The notes under the pieces are model-generated. The model saw only the letters and a program-made list of their open reading frames with translations. It was not told the DNA's origin and searched no databases. A DNA stretch of 64,000 bases from Agrobacterium cavarae (lineage in GTDB: Bacteria > Pseudomonadota > Alphaproteobacteria > Rhizobiales > Rhizobiaceae), in NCBI RefSeq assembly GCF_004310285.1, contig NZ_SISF01000019.1, positions 1 through 64,000 of the forward strand, read 5' to 3'. Numbering within the stretch: the stretch's first letter is position 1; the number at the start of each line of letters is the position of its first letter. The position numbers and the translations under genes are program-made. Positions 44,274-53,655 of the stretch are shown here, in pieces.

Positions 44274-46982
44274 ATGCGTTTTCCCCGATCCAATTTTAAT
44301 AATCCAGGCAATGCGATAGAGGGGGGAGAGGCTGAATCGGCAGACAACATGGTTCAGCATCCCCCAATCCCGGCCGCGCCGGCGCAAAGCTTGACGAGGG
44401 CTGAGCGCGCCGCCGTGGGTCGTAACGCCGATCAGATCGCTGCCAATGCGATTGAAGGCCGCCCGGATATGCCCGGCTGGCAGAACGCGTTCACGCTCGG
44501 CCCGAATGTCCGCTTTTCCCGCACACCGCAGAGCATCTTCTCCAGGAAGAACGCTGCCGGTGAAGACATCGTCGCAGAGCAATTAGCCGAACAGGGCGAG
44601 GGAGAATCTCCCGTGGTTGAAGATGCCGCTCAGGCGTCTGCGACTTCTACTGCGCCACAGTCGGCGCCGGTGGAGCGCCGCATCGCAAAGCCTGCAGTGC
44701 TGCCGCAGCCACCAGGTGCCACGGGTGCCAGGGCTCTCAGCTATCGTCTGCGTCGCGAACTGGCATTGCGCCAGCAACAGGAGCTAATGCAGCAGGCAGA
44801 AGCCGGTACATCGGTGGAAGCCCCGGTCCAGCCAGCCGCGATCGAAGCGACGCGCGAGACCGGTACCGCCGAACAGATCGATGTGGCCTGCTTCCCGGCA
44901 GAACACCATCAGAAGCCCACGCTCGACGTGCCATCCTTCGCCGCCCATCTTTCCGACGATATGTTCTGGGAAGTCATGAACCTCGACGTCGAGGGCACGA
45001 TTGCGCCGGACCGTCAGCCCATGCGCCTGTCTGAACTGGCAAGGCTGAAGGCTCAGCGTCTGGCCGCGACAAAACTCACTGCAGCTGAGCAGCAGCCGGG
45101 CCCCATCCGTGTTCCGCTCTTGCGCCAGCCACGCGCGGTCGAACCTGTCGTCATTCGCCAGCAGCCCCGGCCAAGCCTGCCTGCCATGCCGGCATCGGCT
45201 GACTTGAACGGATCGGCTGTCTCGCTTTATCGCGAAGTCGGTGTTCGTGGCTATCAGCCGGCCCAATCCGCGCCGGAAGAGATCGTCGAGGCGACGCCGG
45301 TCGATGAGGCCGTCCCTGTAGTCGATATTGTCGAACCGGTTGCGATTGAGGCGCCGTCGCCGCGCCGCGAAATCCGCACGGTTGCCCGCAACAATCAGCC
45401 AATGTTCCTCGATGCACCTGTCTTCGGGGAAGGCGAATACGAGTATCCGCCAATCGACCTTCTGCAGCCACCGCAGGTGCAGCAGACGACGACAATGACG
45501 CCGGAAGCGTTGGAGCAGAGCGCAGGGCTTCTGGAAAGCGTGCTGGAAGATTTCGGCATCAAGGGCGAGATCATCGATGTGCGCCCCGGCCCCGTCGTGA
45601 CGCTTTATGAATTCGAGCCAGCCCCGGGCGTCAAGTCGTCGCGCGTCATCGGCCTGTCGGATGATATTGCTCGCTCCATGTCGGCGCTATCAGCCCGTGT
45701 GGCGGTTATTCCTGGCCGCAATGTCATCGGAATCGAATTGCCAAACCCGGTGCGCGAGACTGTCTATTTCCGCGAACTGATCGAATCCCACGACTATGCC
45801 GATACACGGATGAACCTGGCGCTCTGCCTCGGCAAGACCATTGGCGGCGAGCCGGTGGTGGCCGAGCTTGCCAAGATGCCCCACCTTCTGGTGGCGGGCA
45901 CAACCGGATCGGGCAAGTCCGTTGCCATTAACACCATGATCCTGTCGCTGCTCTACCGGTTGAAGCCGGAAGAATGCCGCCTGATCATGGTCGATCCCAA
46001 GATGCTCGAGCTTTCCGTCTATGATGGTATTCCGCATCTCCTGACTCCCGTCGTCACCGATCCGAAGAAGGCCGTCATGGCGCTGAAATGGGCGGTGCGC
46101 GAGATGGAGGATCGCTATCGCAAGATGTCGCGCCTCGGCGTTCGCAATATCGATGGCTACAATGCGCGCGCTGCCGCTGCTCGCGCCAAGGGCGAGACGG
46201 TGATGTGCAACGTCCAGACCGGTTTCGACCGCGCAACGGGCGAGGCAGTCTACGAGCAGGAGGAAATGGACCTTACGGCCATGCCGTACATCGTCGTCAT
46301 TGTCGACGAGATGGCCGACCTGATGATGGTCGCCGGCAAGGAAATCGAAGGCGCGATCCAGCGTTTGGCTCAGATGGCGCGTGCCGCCGGTATCCACCTG
46401 ATCATGGCAACGCAGCGTCCCTCGGTCGATGTCATTACGGGCACGATCAAGGCCAACTTCCCGACGCGCATCTCCTTCCAGGTCACCTCGAAGATCGATA
46501 GCCGCACGATCCTGGGCGAACAGGGCGCCGAACATCTTCTCGGCCAGGGCGACATGCTGCACATGATGGGCGGCGGACGCATCGCCCGTGTTCACGGACC
46601 CTTCGTCTCCGACGAGGAAGTCGAAAAGGTTGTCGCGCATCTGAAGACCCAAGGTCGTCCGGAATATCTGGGCACGGTAACGGAAGATGCCGACGAGGCC
46701 GATGAGGGCGAGGATGAGGACAGCGCCGTCTTCGACAAGACCGCCATGGCCGAAGACGATACGGCCGACCTTTACGAGAAGGCCGTAAAGGTGGTGCTGC
46801 GCGACAAGAAGTGCTCGACCTCCTACATCCAGCGTCGCCTGTCAATTGGCTACAACCGCGCGGCATCGCTGGTGGAGCGGATGGAGCAGGAGGGCATCGT
46901 CGGTCCTGCCAACCATGTCGGCAAGCGCGCCATCATCATCGGGGAGCGGGATGCGCACGAGGTGCCCGGCGCTGGCGACTGA
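44274..46982 (+). CDS. ftsK: FtsK/SpoIIIE-type DNA translocase without N-terminal membrane domain
   Basis: A DNA-translocating ATPase, about 902 residues from the ATG at 44274. The first 420 or so residues are a Pro/Gln/Ala-rich linker with no strong transmembrane helices, unlike E. coli FtsK with four. The motor domain follows: the RecA-like core with Walker [17 protein letters not shown], Walker [17 protein letters not shown], and the arginine-finger region [18 protein letters not shown] winged-helix gamma domain ([20 protein letters not shown]) reads KOPS sequences to direct movement. The frame opens 50 codons earlier and one hydrophobic stretch lies there (TFIFYLSCC), but the ribosome site is poor. 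Rhizobia often have two FtsK homologues; this may be the soluble one. A clear terminator follows. Confidence 0.88.
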   Translation: MRFPRSNFNNPGNAIEGGEAESADNMVQHPPIPAAPAQSLTRAERAAVGRNADQIAANAIEGRPDMPGWQNAFTLGPNVRFSRTPQSIFSRKNAAGEDIVAEQLAEQGEGESPVVEDAAQASATSTAPQSAPVERRIAKPAVLPQPPGATGARALSYRLRRELALRQQQELMQQAEAGTSVEAPVQPAAIEATRETGTAEQIDVACFPAEHHQKPTLDVPSFAAHLSDDMFWEVMNLDVEGTIAPDRQPMRLSELARLKAQRLAATKLTAAEQQPGPIRVPLLRQPRAVEPVVIRQQPRPSLPAMPASADLNGSAVSLYREVGVRGYQPAQSAPEEIVEATPVDEAVPVVDIVEPVAIEAPSPRREIRTVARNNQPMFLDAPVFGEGEYEYPPIDLLQPPQVQQTTTMTPEALEQSAGLLESVLEDFGIKGEIIDVRPGPVVTLYEFEPAPGVKSSRVIGLSDDIARSMSALSARVAVIPGRNVIGIELPNPVRETVYFRELIESHDYADTRMNLALCLGKTIGGEPVVAELAKMPHLLVAGTTGSGKSVAINTMILSLLYRLKPEECRLIMVDPKMLELSVYDGIPHLLTPVVTDPKKAVMALKWAVREMEDRYRKMSRLGVRNIDGYNARAAAARAKGETVMCNVQTGFDRATGEAVYEQEEMDLTAMPYIVVIVDEMADLMMVAGKEIEGAIQRLAQMARAAGIHLIMATQRPSVDVITGTIKANFPTRISFQVTSKIDSRTILGEQGAEHLLGQGDMLHMMGGGRIARVHGPFVSDEEVEKVVAHLKTQGRPEYLGTVTEDADEADEGEDEDSAVFDKTAMAEDDTADLYEKAVKVVLRDKKCSTSYIQRRLSIGYNRAASLVERMEQEGIVGPANHVGKRAIIIGERDAHEVPGAGD

Positions 46983-47014
46983 CAGCTGGTCGCTACAATA
47001 GCGGATTGAATAAA

Positions 47015-47050
47015 AAAAGGCCGGCTGCCCTGAAAGGCAGCTGGCCTTTT
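47015..47050 (+). terminator. Rho-independent terminator of ftsK-like gene
   Basis: AAAAGGCC at 47015-47022 pairs with GGCCTTTT at 47043-47050, extended by GCTGCC (47024-47029) with GGCAGC (47036-47041) after one mismatch. The loop is six bases. Confidence 0.85.
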
Positions 47051-47145
47051 GTCTTAGTGGAGCCAGGCGCTCGTGTGGGACCAACGGCGATAGGCGTTGC
47101 AATACCGAAGGCCGCTATGACGGGCTTTAGGCGAACAGATGCGGA

Positions 47146-49128
47146 CTACCGCGCACCCTTCACGCCATTCGCTCCCGACACCTCGAAGACATCGGCAGGT
47201 ACCGGGCGACCGACGAAATAGCCTTGTACGTGGTCGATCCGGAACTGGTGCATCAGGTCCAGCTGCTCGACGGTCTCCACGCCTTCGACCAGGATTTTTG
47301 GTCCGCGGTTGCGGATGAGGCCGATGATGTCCTTCAACATCATCCGGCCCCGAGGCGTCGCGCCGTCGTGGAGGAAGGACTTGTCGACCTTGACGGTGTC
47401 GAAATCGATCAGTCTCAGCCAGGAGAGACCGGCAAAGCCAGTGCCGAAATCGTCCAGCCACATCTTGATTCCGAGCATCCTCAGATCGCTGATACAGCGC
47501 AGGACGTCCGAATCCATGTCCATCTCGAGACCTTCGGTGATTTCGAGAGCCAGTTGCCCGCCTGAAATTCCGAGTTCTCCCAAAATGGCGGCGACTGAGG
47601 TGGCAAAACCCGGGCGCTTGAGCTGGATGGGGGAGACGTTGACGCTGACGACCTGCACCTTGCCGGTTTGCAGCATCTGCTGGCAGGCGGTTCGGATCGC
47701 CCAAAGCCCGAGATCGGTAATCTTGCCGATCCGCTCCGCTATGGGGATGAAGATGCTGGGCGGAACCTGCGTGCCGTCCAGCAGTCTGAGGCGCATCAGG
47801 GCTTCGGCTGCCTGGACACGATCGGTCACGAGGCTGCGGATCGGCTGATAGACCAATGAAACGAGATCCTGCTGAATGGCAATATCCAACAGGGCAGCGA
47901 CATTTTCCGTATCATCACTGGTCAGTGGATCGTCCGGATCGAAGAGCTTGATCCGGTTGCGCCCGCTTTCCTTGGCAAGATAAAGCGCCCGGTCGGCCTC
48001 GTGGATTACGCGCTCCAGTTTCGGCATCGGGATCGGGCGTGCATAGGATGCCCCAACGCTGACGGTGATGACGGAGGTGCCATCGCGTCGGCGTTCATGA
48101 GCAAGACAAAGATTTTCGACCGTGCGACGGAGAAGCTCGGCAACCTGTTCGATCTCCTGATGCGTGTTGTAGCGCATGAGCGTGATGAACTCTTCTCCAC
48201 CATAGCGCCCCACCACGGCATCGTAGTCGCTCATTGCTGCCTGGAGTGTGTGGGCAACCTGGACGAGACAGCGATCGCCCTCCTGATGGCCGTAATAATC
48301 GTTATATTTCTTGAAGAAATCGACGTCGATAAGAAAGACCGCGAAACTCCGCTTCGAGGTGATCCATTCGCTCCAGAGGCGGCGCAAATGGGCGTCGACC
48401 GCGCGCCTGTTGGCAACGCCGGTCATCGGGTCGGTATTGGAAAGCCTGAACAAGGCCTCGCCGCGATCGTCGGCCTCGCGCTGGCGAACCTTTGCCTCGA
48501 CAGTGCTTAAGAACACTCGGGTGCGCTCCCGATTGAGGCGCCAGTTCACATAGGAGGTGAAGCTGAAGCAGGCGAGATAGAAGGTGCCAAACGCGATCTG
48601 ATAATAGATGTCCTTGTGCAGGAAGCTCAGCGCCACGAAAAAGATCACGAGGATGACGCCGGACGCAAACAGCGAGAGTGCAAAGTTGAAGGTGAAAAAC
48701 AGGTTGGCGCCCATCATGAAGATCGCGCCGAAGACCATGTAGTAGGACATGTTGATGGTGTAGGCCGTCATCAACGCTGGCAACAGCCAGCCGAGGTAAC
48801 CGCAGACCAGCGCCGCAGCGCAGGTCACATCCATGAGGTCGGTTCTCGTTTCCACTCTCACCTGTGTTTCCAGGATCAGCAGGGCGGCAATGCCAACGAC
48901 GAAGCGAGCAAACGTGGTGTGAACGGAGACATCAGGAACGAGAAGCACATCCGTGACGGAAAACAGCAGATAGATCAGAACGGCAACCCAGAGACCCTTA
49001 CGGATCGCCACTCGGCGTTTGACGTCGGCCTCTTCGAAGAAGTGCTGTCGCACGAGCGTCTCGGCGCCGGTGCGAGATGCATCCGCCTGCAGATCGAGCT
49101 CCACACTATGTGCCAAACTGTGCTTCAT
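47146..49128 (-). CDS. Membrane GGDEF-EAL cyclic-di-GMP enzyme
   Basis: A 660-residue inner-membrane protein. Residues about 40-215 contain five or six hydrophobic helices acting as a sensor (KGLWVAVLIYLLFSVTDVLL onwards). A diguanylate cyclase domain follows with DVDFFKKYNDYYGHQEGDRC and the active GRYGGEEF motif. The usual Arg-x-x-Asp inhibitory site just before it is missing. A phosphodiesterase EAL domain comes next: YQPIRSLVTDRVQAAEALMR, DDFGTGFAGLSWL and KVDKSFL are intact. So it may make, break or both for c-di-GMP. I choose the ATG at 49128 because AGGAA lies just upstream; 28 further codons are open. Divergent to the methyltransferase at 49441. Confidence 0.92.
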   Translation of the reverse strand: MKHSLAHSVELDLQADASRTGAETLVRQHFFEEADVKRRVAIRKGLWVAVLIYLLFSVTDVLLVPDVSVHTTFARFVVGIAALLILETQVRVETRTDLMDVTCAAALVCGYLGWLLPALMTAYTINMSYYMVFGAIFMMGANLFFTFNFALSLFASGVILVIFFVALSFLHKDIYYQIAFGTFYLACFSFTSYVNWRLNRERTRVFLSTVEAKVRQREADDRGEALFRLSNTDPMTGVANRRAVDAHLRRLWSEWITSKRSFAVFLIDVDFFKKYNDYYGHQEGDRCLVQVAHTLQAAMSDYDAVVGRYGGEEFITLMRYNTHQEIEQVAELLRRTVENLCLAHERRRDGTSVITVSVGASYARPIPMPKLERVIHEADRALYLAKESGRNRIKLFDPDDPLTSDDTENVAALLDIAIQQDLVSLVYQPIRSLVTDRVQAAEALMRLRLLDGTQVPPSIFIPIAERIGKITDLGLWAIRTACQQMLQTGKVQVVSVNVSPIQLKRPGFATSVAAILGELGISGGQLALEITEGLEMDMDSDVLRCISDLRMLGIKMWLDDFGTGFAGLSWLRLIDFDTVKVDKSFLHDGATPRGRMMLKDIIGLIRNRGPKILVEGVETVEQLDLMHQFRIDHVQGYFVGRPVPADVFEVSGANGVKGAR

Positions 49129-49323
49129 GCACGTTCCTAAAGTTGTACGAATTTCTAGCGAGCGATCATGCTCACCTGATAAATTCCAATGCGTGGTCTG
49201 CTCCACCCCCAACCGTCCGTCCTCTCCCTTTGCGGAAACGGGGAAGCTTGCGCAATATTCATACTCGCATGCCGATTAAGTTTGTTTGAATCCCACTCGT
49301 GTAATTTTATTCATTAGTCATAC

Positions 49324-49336
49324 CTTAATAGTTAAG
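49324..49336. promoter_or_regulatory. Perfect 13-bp palindrome in the divergent intergenic region
   Basis: CTTAA, TAG, TTAAG at 49324-49336 is exactly self-complementary around its middle base and lies between the GGDEF-EAL gene and the divergent methyltransferase gene, 105 bases before the latter's start. It is a candidate regulator site; the sequence around it is AT-rich. No gene is in 49129-49440. Confidence 0.3.
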
Positions 49337-49440
49337 TCCTAGAAAAGAATTCCTCTTCCCTGGTTCTCCAATCGTCGGTGCCGCGCTGGCATGCCGTCGA
49401 TTAATCTAGTATTAACAATGGCTTATAAGGGGATTTCTTA

Positions 49441-50484
49441 GTGGCTCGAAACAATCGTATCGCGCTGGACGGGCAAAGCCTGGTCACGCCGGATTCAGTT
49501 TCAAAGGAACTGCTGACGCAAAATGAAAGCAACTCGCAACGTGATCTTGCTGTTGCGGAAGCAGAAGTGGCACTTATTCTCAACCTGGCACACCAACAGT
49601 TTCTTGCCGGTAGCGCGCCTGCAACCATAATACACACGGTTGCGGGCAGGCTGCATCAAATGCGTAGAAAATACGACTATAGCGTGTGGACTGAGCTTCT
49701 GCCGCTCATCCAGCATCATCCTGTTGCCGATTATTTCCTCGAAGATCCTTTCACCCGATGGTCCTTCGAAAAGCCGCGCGGTTATTCCGGCGATGCGCAG
49801 CTTCTGGACTTCATCTACGGCCACGACAGTGTCGCCGCCCCACTTACAGCGGCTTCTCCTCTGGGTGCCGCCCTCTATGACTATACCCGCGAGGCGTCAT
49901 CCTCCGTCGCAGTTCGCGAGCGGCGCGATATTCTGACACGTTACGTCGATGACATTGCGCAGGAGAAAGGGTCGGAGACCGAGATCCTCACGATCGCAGC
50001 CGGTCATTTGCGCGAGGCAAACCGCTCGCAAGCGCTTGCCTCGAAGGGGATCAAGCGCTGGGTTGCTCTCGATCAGGACCCTTTAAGCATCGGCTCCATT
50101 GCGCGCGACTTTGCCGGCACGTGCGTCGAAGCTGTCGACGGTTCGGTCAAAGATCTTCTTGCCCGCTCCCACGATCTTGGACAATTCGACTTCGTCTATG
50201 CCGCAGGTCTTTATGATTATCTGACGGATAAGGTGGCAATCAAGCTGACGACGAGATGCCTCGATATGCTCAAACCCGGCGGCACCTTCCTCTTCGCCAA
50301 TTTCGCCGAAGACATTGCCGTCGATGGCTACATGGAATCCTTCATGAACTGGACGCTGCTTCTGCGCAGCAAGGCGGATATGTGGAAGATCATCAATGCC
50401 AGCATCGCTCCGTCCCTTGCTGAGAGCGAGGTCTTCCATGGGCAGAACCACAACATTGTCTATGGCGTGATCAGAAAGCTCTGA
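49441..50484 (+). CDS. SAM-dependent methyltransferase-like protein (PhcB-like)
   Basis: A 347-residue protein with an N-terminal helical region and a class-I methyltransferase core. TRWSFEKPRGYSGDAQLLDF is a stretch that also occurs in PhcB-type enzymes, which methylate 3-hydroxy fatty acids to quorum-sensing esters in Ralstonia. The SAM site reads EILTIAAGHLREANRS, a degenerate glycine loop, then the acidic VALDQDPLSIGS. The later FDFVYAAGLYDYLTDK and MLKPGGTFLFANF are the usual post-motif strands. It might make a methyl-ester signal, but the motif similarity is modest. It starts at GTG 49441 (AAGGGG upstream). It is divergent from a c-di-GMP gene, which would suit a signalling role. Confidence 0.75.
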   Translation: MARNNRIALDGQSLVTPDSVSKELLTQNESNSQRDLAVAEAEVALILNLAHQQFLAGSAPATIIHTVAGRLHQMRRKYDYSVWTELLPLIQHHPVADYFLEDPFTRWSFEKPRGYSGDAQLLDFIYGHDSVAAPLTAASPLGAALYDYTREASSSVAVRERRDILTRYVDDIAQEKGSETEILTIAAGHLREANRSQALASKGIKRWVALDQDPLSIGSIARDFAGTCVEAVDGSVKDLLARSHDLGQFDFVYAAGLYDYLTDKVAIKLTTRCLDMLKPGGTFLFANFAEDIAVDGYMESFMNWTLLLRSKADMWKIINASIAPSLAESEVFHGQNHNIVYGVIRKL

Positions 50485-50745
50485 ACATACAAATGACCTC
50501 ACCGTTTCGATGAGAAGAGAAGCTGATGCCATTTTAGCCGCCAAGGTTCAGATCGACGAGCGATAGTAATGTTCGTCGATCTGAACCATCGACCCTGACC
50601 AATCCAACGACATTCCAAATGGTCGCGCCTGTTAGCCTTGATACCGGGGTTTGTTTGTTATCCAAGCCCAGTATTGGTGATTGTCGCGCTCACCATAATC
50701 TGTAAGATTTCATCTCGGGACACATTATCTTCTGAGGGGATGATC

Positions 50746-51117
50746 ATGATGGTTTGGGCGGGACGCGTCATTTCGGCGCTCGTTGTTCTTTTTTTGCTTG
50801 TCGATGCTTACACTGGGCTGTTTGCGGCACAGACGCTGAAGGCGGAGATGGATGCCACGGGCTTCCCTGCTAATCTTGTGCCCGCCATCGGGATCATCGC
50901 GCTGATCTGCGGCGTCCTCTACGCTATCCCGGCCACCTCAGTGATCGGCGCGGTTCTGACGACAGCCTTTCTCGGCGGTGCGATCTGCACCCACTTTCGC
51001 GTCGGAGAGATTTTGAGCCCTCCTCAGATCGTTTGTCTGGTGGTGGTCGTTGCCGCCTGGGCGGGGCTTTATTTTCGCGATAGCCGCGTGCGGCAGCTCA
51101 TGCCTTTCAAGGTCTGA
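50746..51117 (+). CDS. DoxX-like small membrane protein
   Basis: A 123-residue membrane protein with four helices (VWAGRVISALVVLFLLVDAY, VPAIGIIALICGVLYAIP, SVIGAVLTTAFLGGAICTHF and IVCLVVVVAAWAGLYF). It matches the DoxX_2-type fold found in many bacteria, whose members may take part in redox or envelope homeostasis but mostly lack a known function. Two ATG codons at 50746 and 50749 follow GAGGGG; the first is six bases behind and is preferred, while an earlier ATG at 50740 is too close to that site. It appears as a single gene. Confidence 0.8.
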   Translation: MMVWAGRVISALVVLFLLVDAYTGLFAAQTLKAEMDATGFPANLVPAIGIIALICGVLYAIPATSVIGAVLTTAFLGGAICTHFRVGEILSPPQIVCLVVVVAAWAGLYFRDSRVRQLMPFKV

Positions 51118-51306
51118 GGGAACGAGATTCCTGGCTCGAGCGAATGCGTTGTCACCAGCGCATCGTCGCCCGGCGCAATTTCTCTACTCCAAAAAATCGA
51201 AGGACTCGGGAAATCGCGCTGGCGAGTAAAATGATTGCGGGGTAATCCTAGCTGCGAACAGGCCACGCGATGCTTGTGGCTCGATATAAAATCTTTGGAG
51301 TGCATG

Positions 51307-52128
51307 ATGGAAAAGAAGCGTTACTACTCTGATTTTGGCGGGTTGCCAGGGCAGACGGAGCTGCTTTCCAGCAAAGCGGTGTTTACCACCGCCTACGCGG
51401 TCATTCCAAAGCGGGTCATGTCCGATATCGTCACCAGCGTGTTACCACACTGGACCGATACGCGCGCCTGGATCATCGCCCGGCCGATGACCGGATTCTC
51501 CGAGACTTTCGCGCAGTATATCATGGAAGTGCAGCCGGGCGGTGGAAGCGACAAGCCGGAGCCGGATGCGCGCGCCCAGGCGGCGATCTTCATGGTCGAT
51601 GGCGAGATGACGATCACCTTCGAAGGCCAGGAGCACGCTCTTCGCTCGGGCTCGTTTGCCTACATCCCGGCGGGAAGCCAATGGTCGCTGCGAGCCAAGG
51701 GCGGCTCGGCTGCAAAATTCCACTGGGTTCGCAAGGTGTTCGACAAGGTTGAAGGTCTCGAATTACCGCCAGCCATCTTCACGCATGAAAACGAGCATGA
51801 ACTCTCCGCCATGCCGGACACCGATGGCAAGTGGGCAACCACTCGCTTCATCGATCCGGCGGATGGCCGTTACGACATGCATCTCAACATCGTCACCTTC
51901 GAACCCGGCGCGACCATTCCTTTCATGGAAACCCACGTCATGGAGCACGGTCTTTTCGTGCTCGAAGGCAAGGCGGTCTATCGCCTCAACGATGATTGGG
52001 TGGAAGTCGAAGCGGGCGACTTCATGTGGCTGCGTGCCTATTGCCCGCAGGCCTGCTACGCCGGTGGCCCAGGCCGTTTCCGCTATCTTCTCTACAAGGA
52101 CGTCAACCGTCACGTGAAGCTGTGGTAA
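51307..52128 (+). CDS. (S)-Ureidoglycine aminohydrolase-like bicupin
   Basis: A 273-residue protein with two cupin barrels. The pattern YYSDFGGLPGQTELLSSKAV then YAVIPKRVMSDIVTSVLPHW is that of (S)-ureidoglycine aminohydrolase, which removes ammonia from ureidoglycine in allantoin breakdown. The second barrel carries the metal site in FMETHVMEHGLFVLEGKAVY, with His-x(3)-His and a Glu; the first is degenerate. Bicupins of unknown role share the fold, so the assignment is likely but not certain. Other allantoin genes are not next to it here. The ATG at 51307 has GGAG six bases before; an ATG one codon earlier is possible. Confidence 0.85.
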   Translation: MEKKRYYSDFGGLPGQTELLSSKAVFTTAYAVIPKRVMSDIVTSVLPHWTDTRAWIIARPMTGFSETFAQYIMEVQPGGGSDKPEPDARAQAAIFMVDGEMTITFEGQEHALRSGSFAYIPAGSQWSLRAKGGSAAKFHWVRKVFDKVEGLELPPAIFTHENEHELSAMPDTDGKWATTRFIDPADGRYDMHLNIVTFEPGATIPFMETHVMEHGLFVLEGKAVYRLNDDWVEVEAGDFMWLRAYCPQACYAGGPGRFRYLLYKDVNRHVKLW

Positions 52129-52220
52129 TCGTCGCAGCATCGTCCTGAAAACCGGCGACGTTTGAGATCAAGGCTCAGGAGCGCTCCCATGGAGAACGGG
52201 TCCGCTCTGTCTGCTTTTGG

Positions 52221-52329
52221 CTAAAGCATGTCGCGTAAAAGTGGTCACCGGTTTTGCGATAACGACATGCGACAAAACAAGGACTTAAAGCGTAAGAAGC
52301 GAATCTGAAAGATCGCGACTCCGCTTTAG
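52221..52329. repeat. 109-bp palindromic intergenic element with terminal inverted repeats
   Basis: It begins CTAAAGC (52221-52227) and ends GCTTTAG (52323-52329), exact inverted repeats. Inside, GCATGTCG (52226-52233) pairs with CGACATGC (52263-52270). It resembles rhizobial RIME-like elements. There is no transposase gene; it is probably a non-autonomous repeat. It lies between the bicupin gene and the converging hydratase gene. Confidence 0.7.
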
Positions 52330-52383
52330 TGCATTCTGCTTTCCCAGAGCCGTCTCCGCTTTTCGGCGGATGCTGTAGGGGTC

Positions 52384-53178
52384 TCAGCCAGGTAGCTGGA
52401 TGTCCATCTCGCCGATCCCTTCCCAGCGAGCGGTGATCCGCGTCGCTTCGCCAAGGCGGATCATCCCGCACAGGCTGCCGGTGGTGATCACCTGACCACG
52501 CTTCAACCCGCCTAAGTGATCGTTCTGCGCATTGGCGTAAGCGAGGAGAGGTCCAACCGGGTCCATTTGCGGATGCGCCGGGATGGCGCCGAAGAGCACG
52601 TCGTCCTCCGCCTCGACCATGAGTGGCGGCAGGCTCGGATCCTGAAGGGCAAGCGCTTCCATGACGGAGGCGTCGATGGCCGGTCCGAGGACGAAGGAAT
52701 GGTTGGCAAGCCTGTCGGCGAGGAACAGCGGAAAGGGCACGCGGTTTTCTTCCGTCAACCGATAGCTGACGAACTCTGCGCCGAGATTAATGGATTCGAC
52801 CGCTTCCAGGATCGTCTCACGCGTATAGGTCTCGCCGAGCGGCAGCGCGGGCAGGTCCTCGGCAAGCACGAAGCAGACTTCGATTTCGATGCCAACGGCA
52901 CCGGGCTTCGGCACTGTCAGCGTGCTGTCCTGCACCTCGTCATAAAGATCGAGAAGGGGGGCTGCGACCGGGCGACCATTGTTCAGACCAAGCTTCCAGC
53001 CGGCAACGTCTTTGCCGATCGTGCCGACAGCCAGCGCCTGGACGGCCATGGCGCTATCGATCGTCGGCGGGATGAGGTCTCGGCTTTCGAGCTTTTCGGC
53101 GCTGATGGACGACTGTCGTGCTTCCGCTTCAGCCAGAATCATACCGAGTCTGATATTCGCTTCCGTGATCGTCGTCAT
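52384..53178 (-). CDS. 2-keto-4-pentenoate hydratase / oxalocrotonate decarboxylase-family protein
   Basis: A 264-residue enzyme of the MhpD/fumarylacetoacetate hydrolase superfamily that acts on 2-hydroxy-dienoic acids from aromatic ring cleavage or similar chains. Motifs include VAGWKLGLNN (the metal-near Lys), GAVGIEIEVCFVLAEDL with the Glu pair, and GQVITTGSLCGMIRLGEA, the conserved end motif. The Glu-x-Glu metal ligands are intact. Its true substrate is not clear from sequence. The ATG at 53178 is preceded by GGGGAAATAT, and the frame is open further upstream without a better start. It stands alone. The 53179-53655 gap contains only a repeat. Confidence 0.85.
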   Translation of the reverse strand: MTTITEANIRLGMILAEAEARQSSISAEKLESRDLIPPTIDSAMAVQALAVGTIGKDVAGWKLGLNNGRPVAAPLLDLYDEVQDSTLTVPKPGAVGIEIEVCFVLAEDLPALPLGETYTRETILEAVESINLGAEFVSYRLTEENRVPFPLFLADRLANHSFVLGPAIDASVMEALALQDPSLPPLMVEAEDDVLFGAIPAHPQMDPVGPLLAYANAQNDHLGGLKRGQVITTGSLCGMIRLGEATRITARWEGIGEMDIQLPG

Positions 53179-53538
53179 ATATTTCCCCGCAGGTCCGGCT
53201 TTCACAGCTTCATTACAGGCAAATCTCACGCTGACAAGAGAACGGCGCAAGGGCTGGGAAACAAAAGGCCGGTCGTCAACACAATATTAAGCATGAAGTT
53301 ACGTCGGTCTACATGCCCGTCACGGATAAACCGTAGACGCTAATACAGCTTCTCCTGTTGCTTGTCGCAGTAACGATCTGAATATTTTCAAGCATCTACC
53401 GCCAGGAAGTCCTCAACATAAAGAGGCTAGTCGCCAGCTTTCACACTCTGATCATCTGGCTAACTTCGGAAGATGTGGCTCTGAGGACCCGAGGCAAGAC
53501 CTGGAGGGTTTGATCTTGAAAAATGCCGGAGGCTTAGG

Positions 53539-53632
53539 GTGCCGCGCGTTCGATTGGACGCGCAGCACTGTACCTCTTTGATTTGACGCATCGGCCCGAA
53601 AATCGAGTCCGATTTTCGGGCCGATGCAGTAG
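53539..53632. repeat. Intergenic palindromic repeat, copy C (with perfect 18-bp stem)
   Basis: First hairpin: GTGC-GCGCGT (53539-53549) with ACGCGC-GCAC (53558-53568). Second hairpin: an exact 18-bp stem from 53588 to 53605 with 53610 to 53627 around the loop AGTC. The central words CTCTTTGATTTGACGCATCGG and GCCGATGCAGTAGA match copies A, B and D. The rest of 53179-53655 has no gene. Confidence 0.8.
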
Positions 53633-53655
53633 AGGCAGCGGGCGGCTTCTTCAAG

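Noticed and set aside
52221..52329. The 109-bp element as an insertion sequence
   Set aside because: It has terminal inverted repeats but no transposase frame; it fits a short non-autonomous rhizobial repeat.
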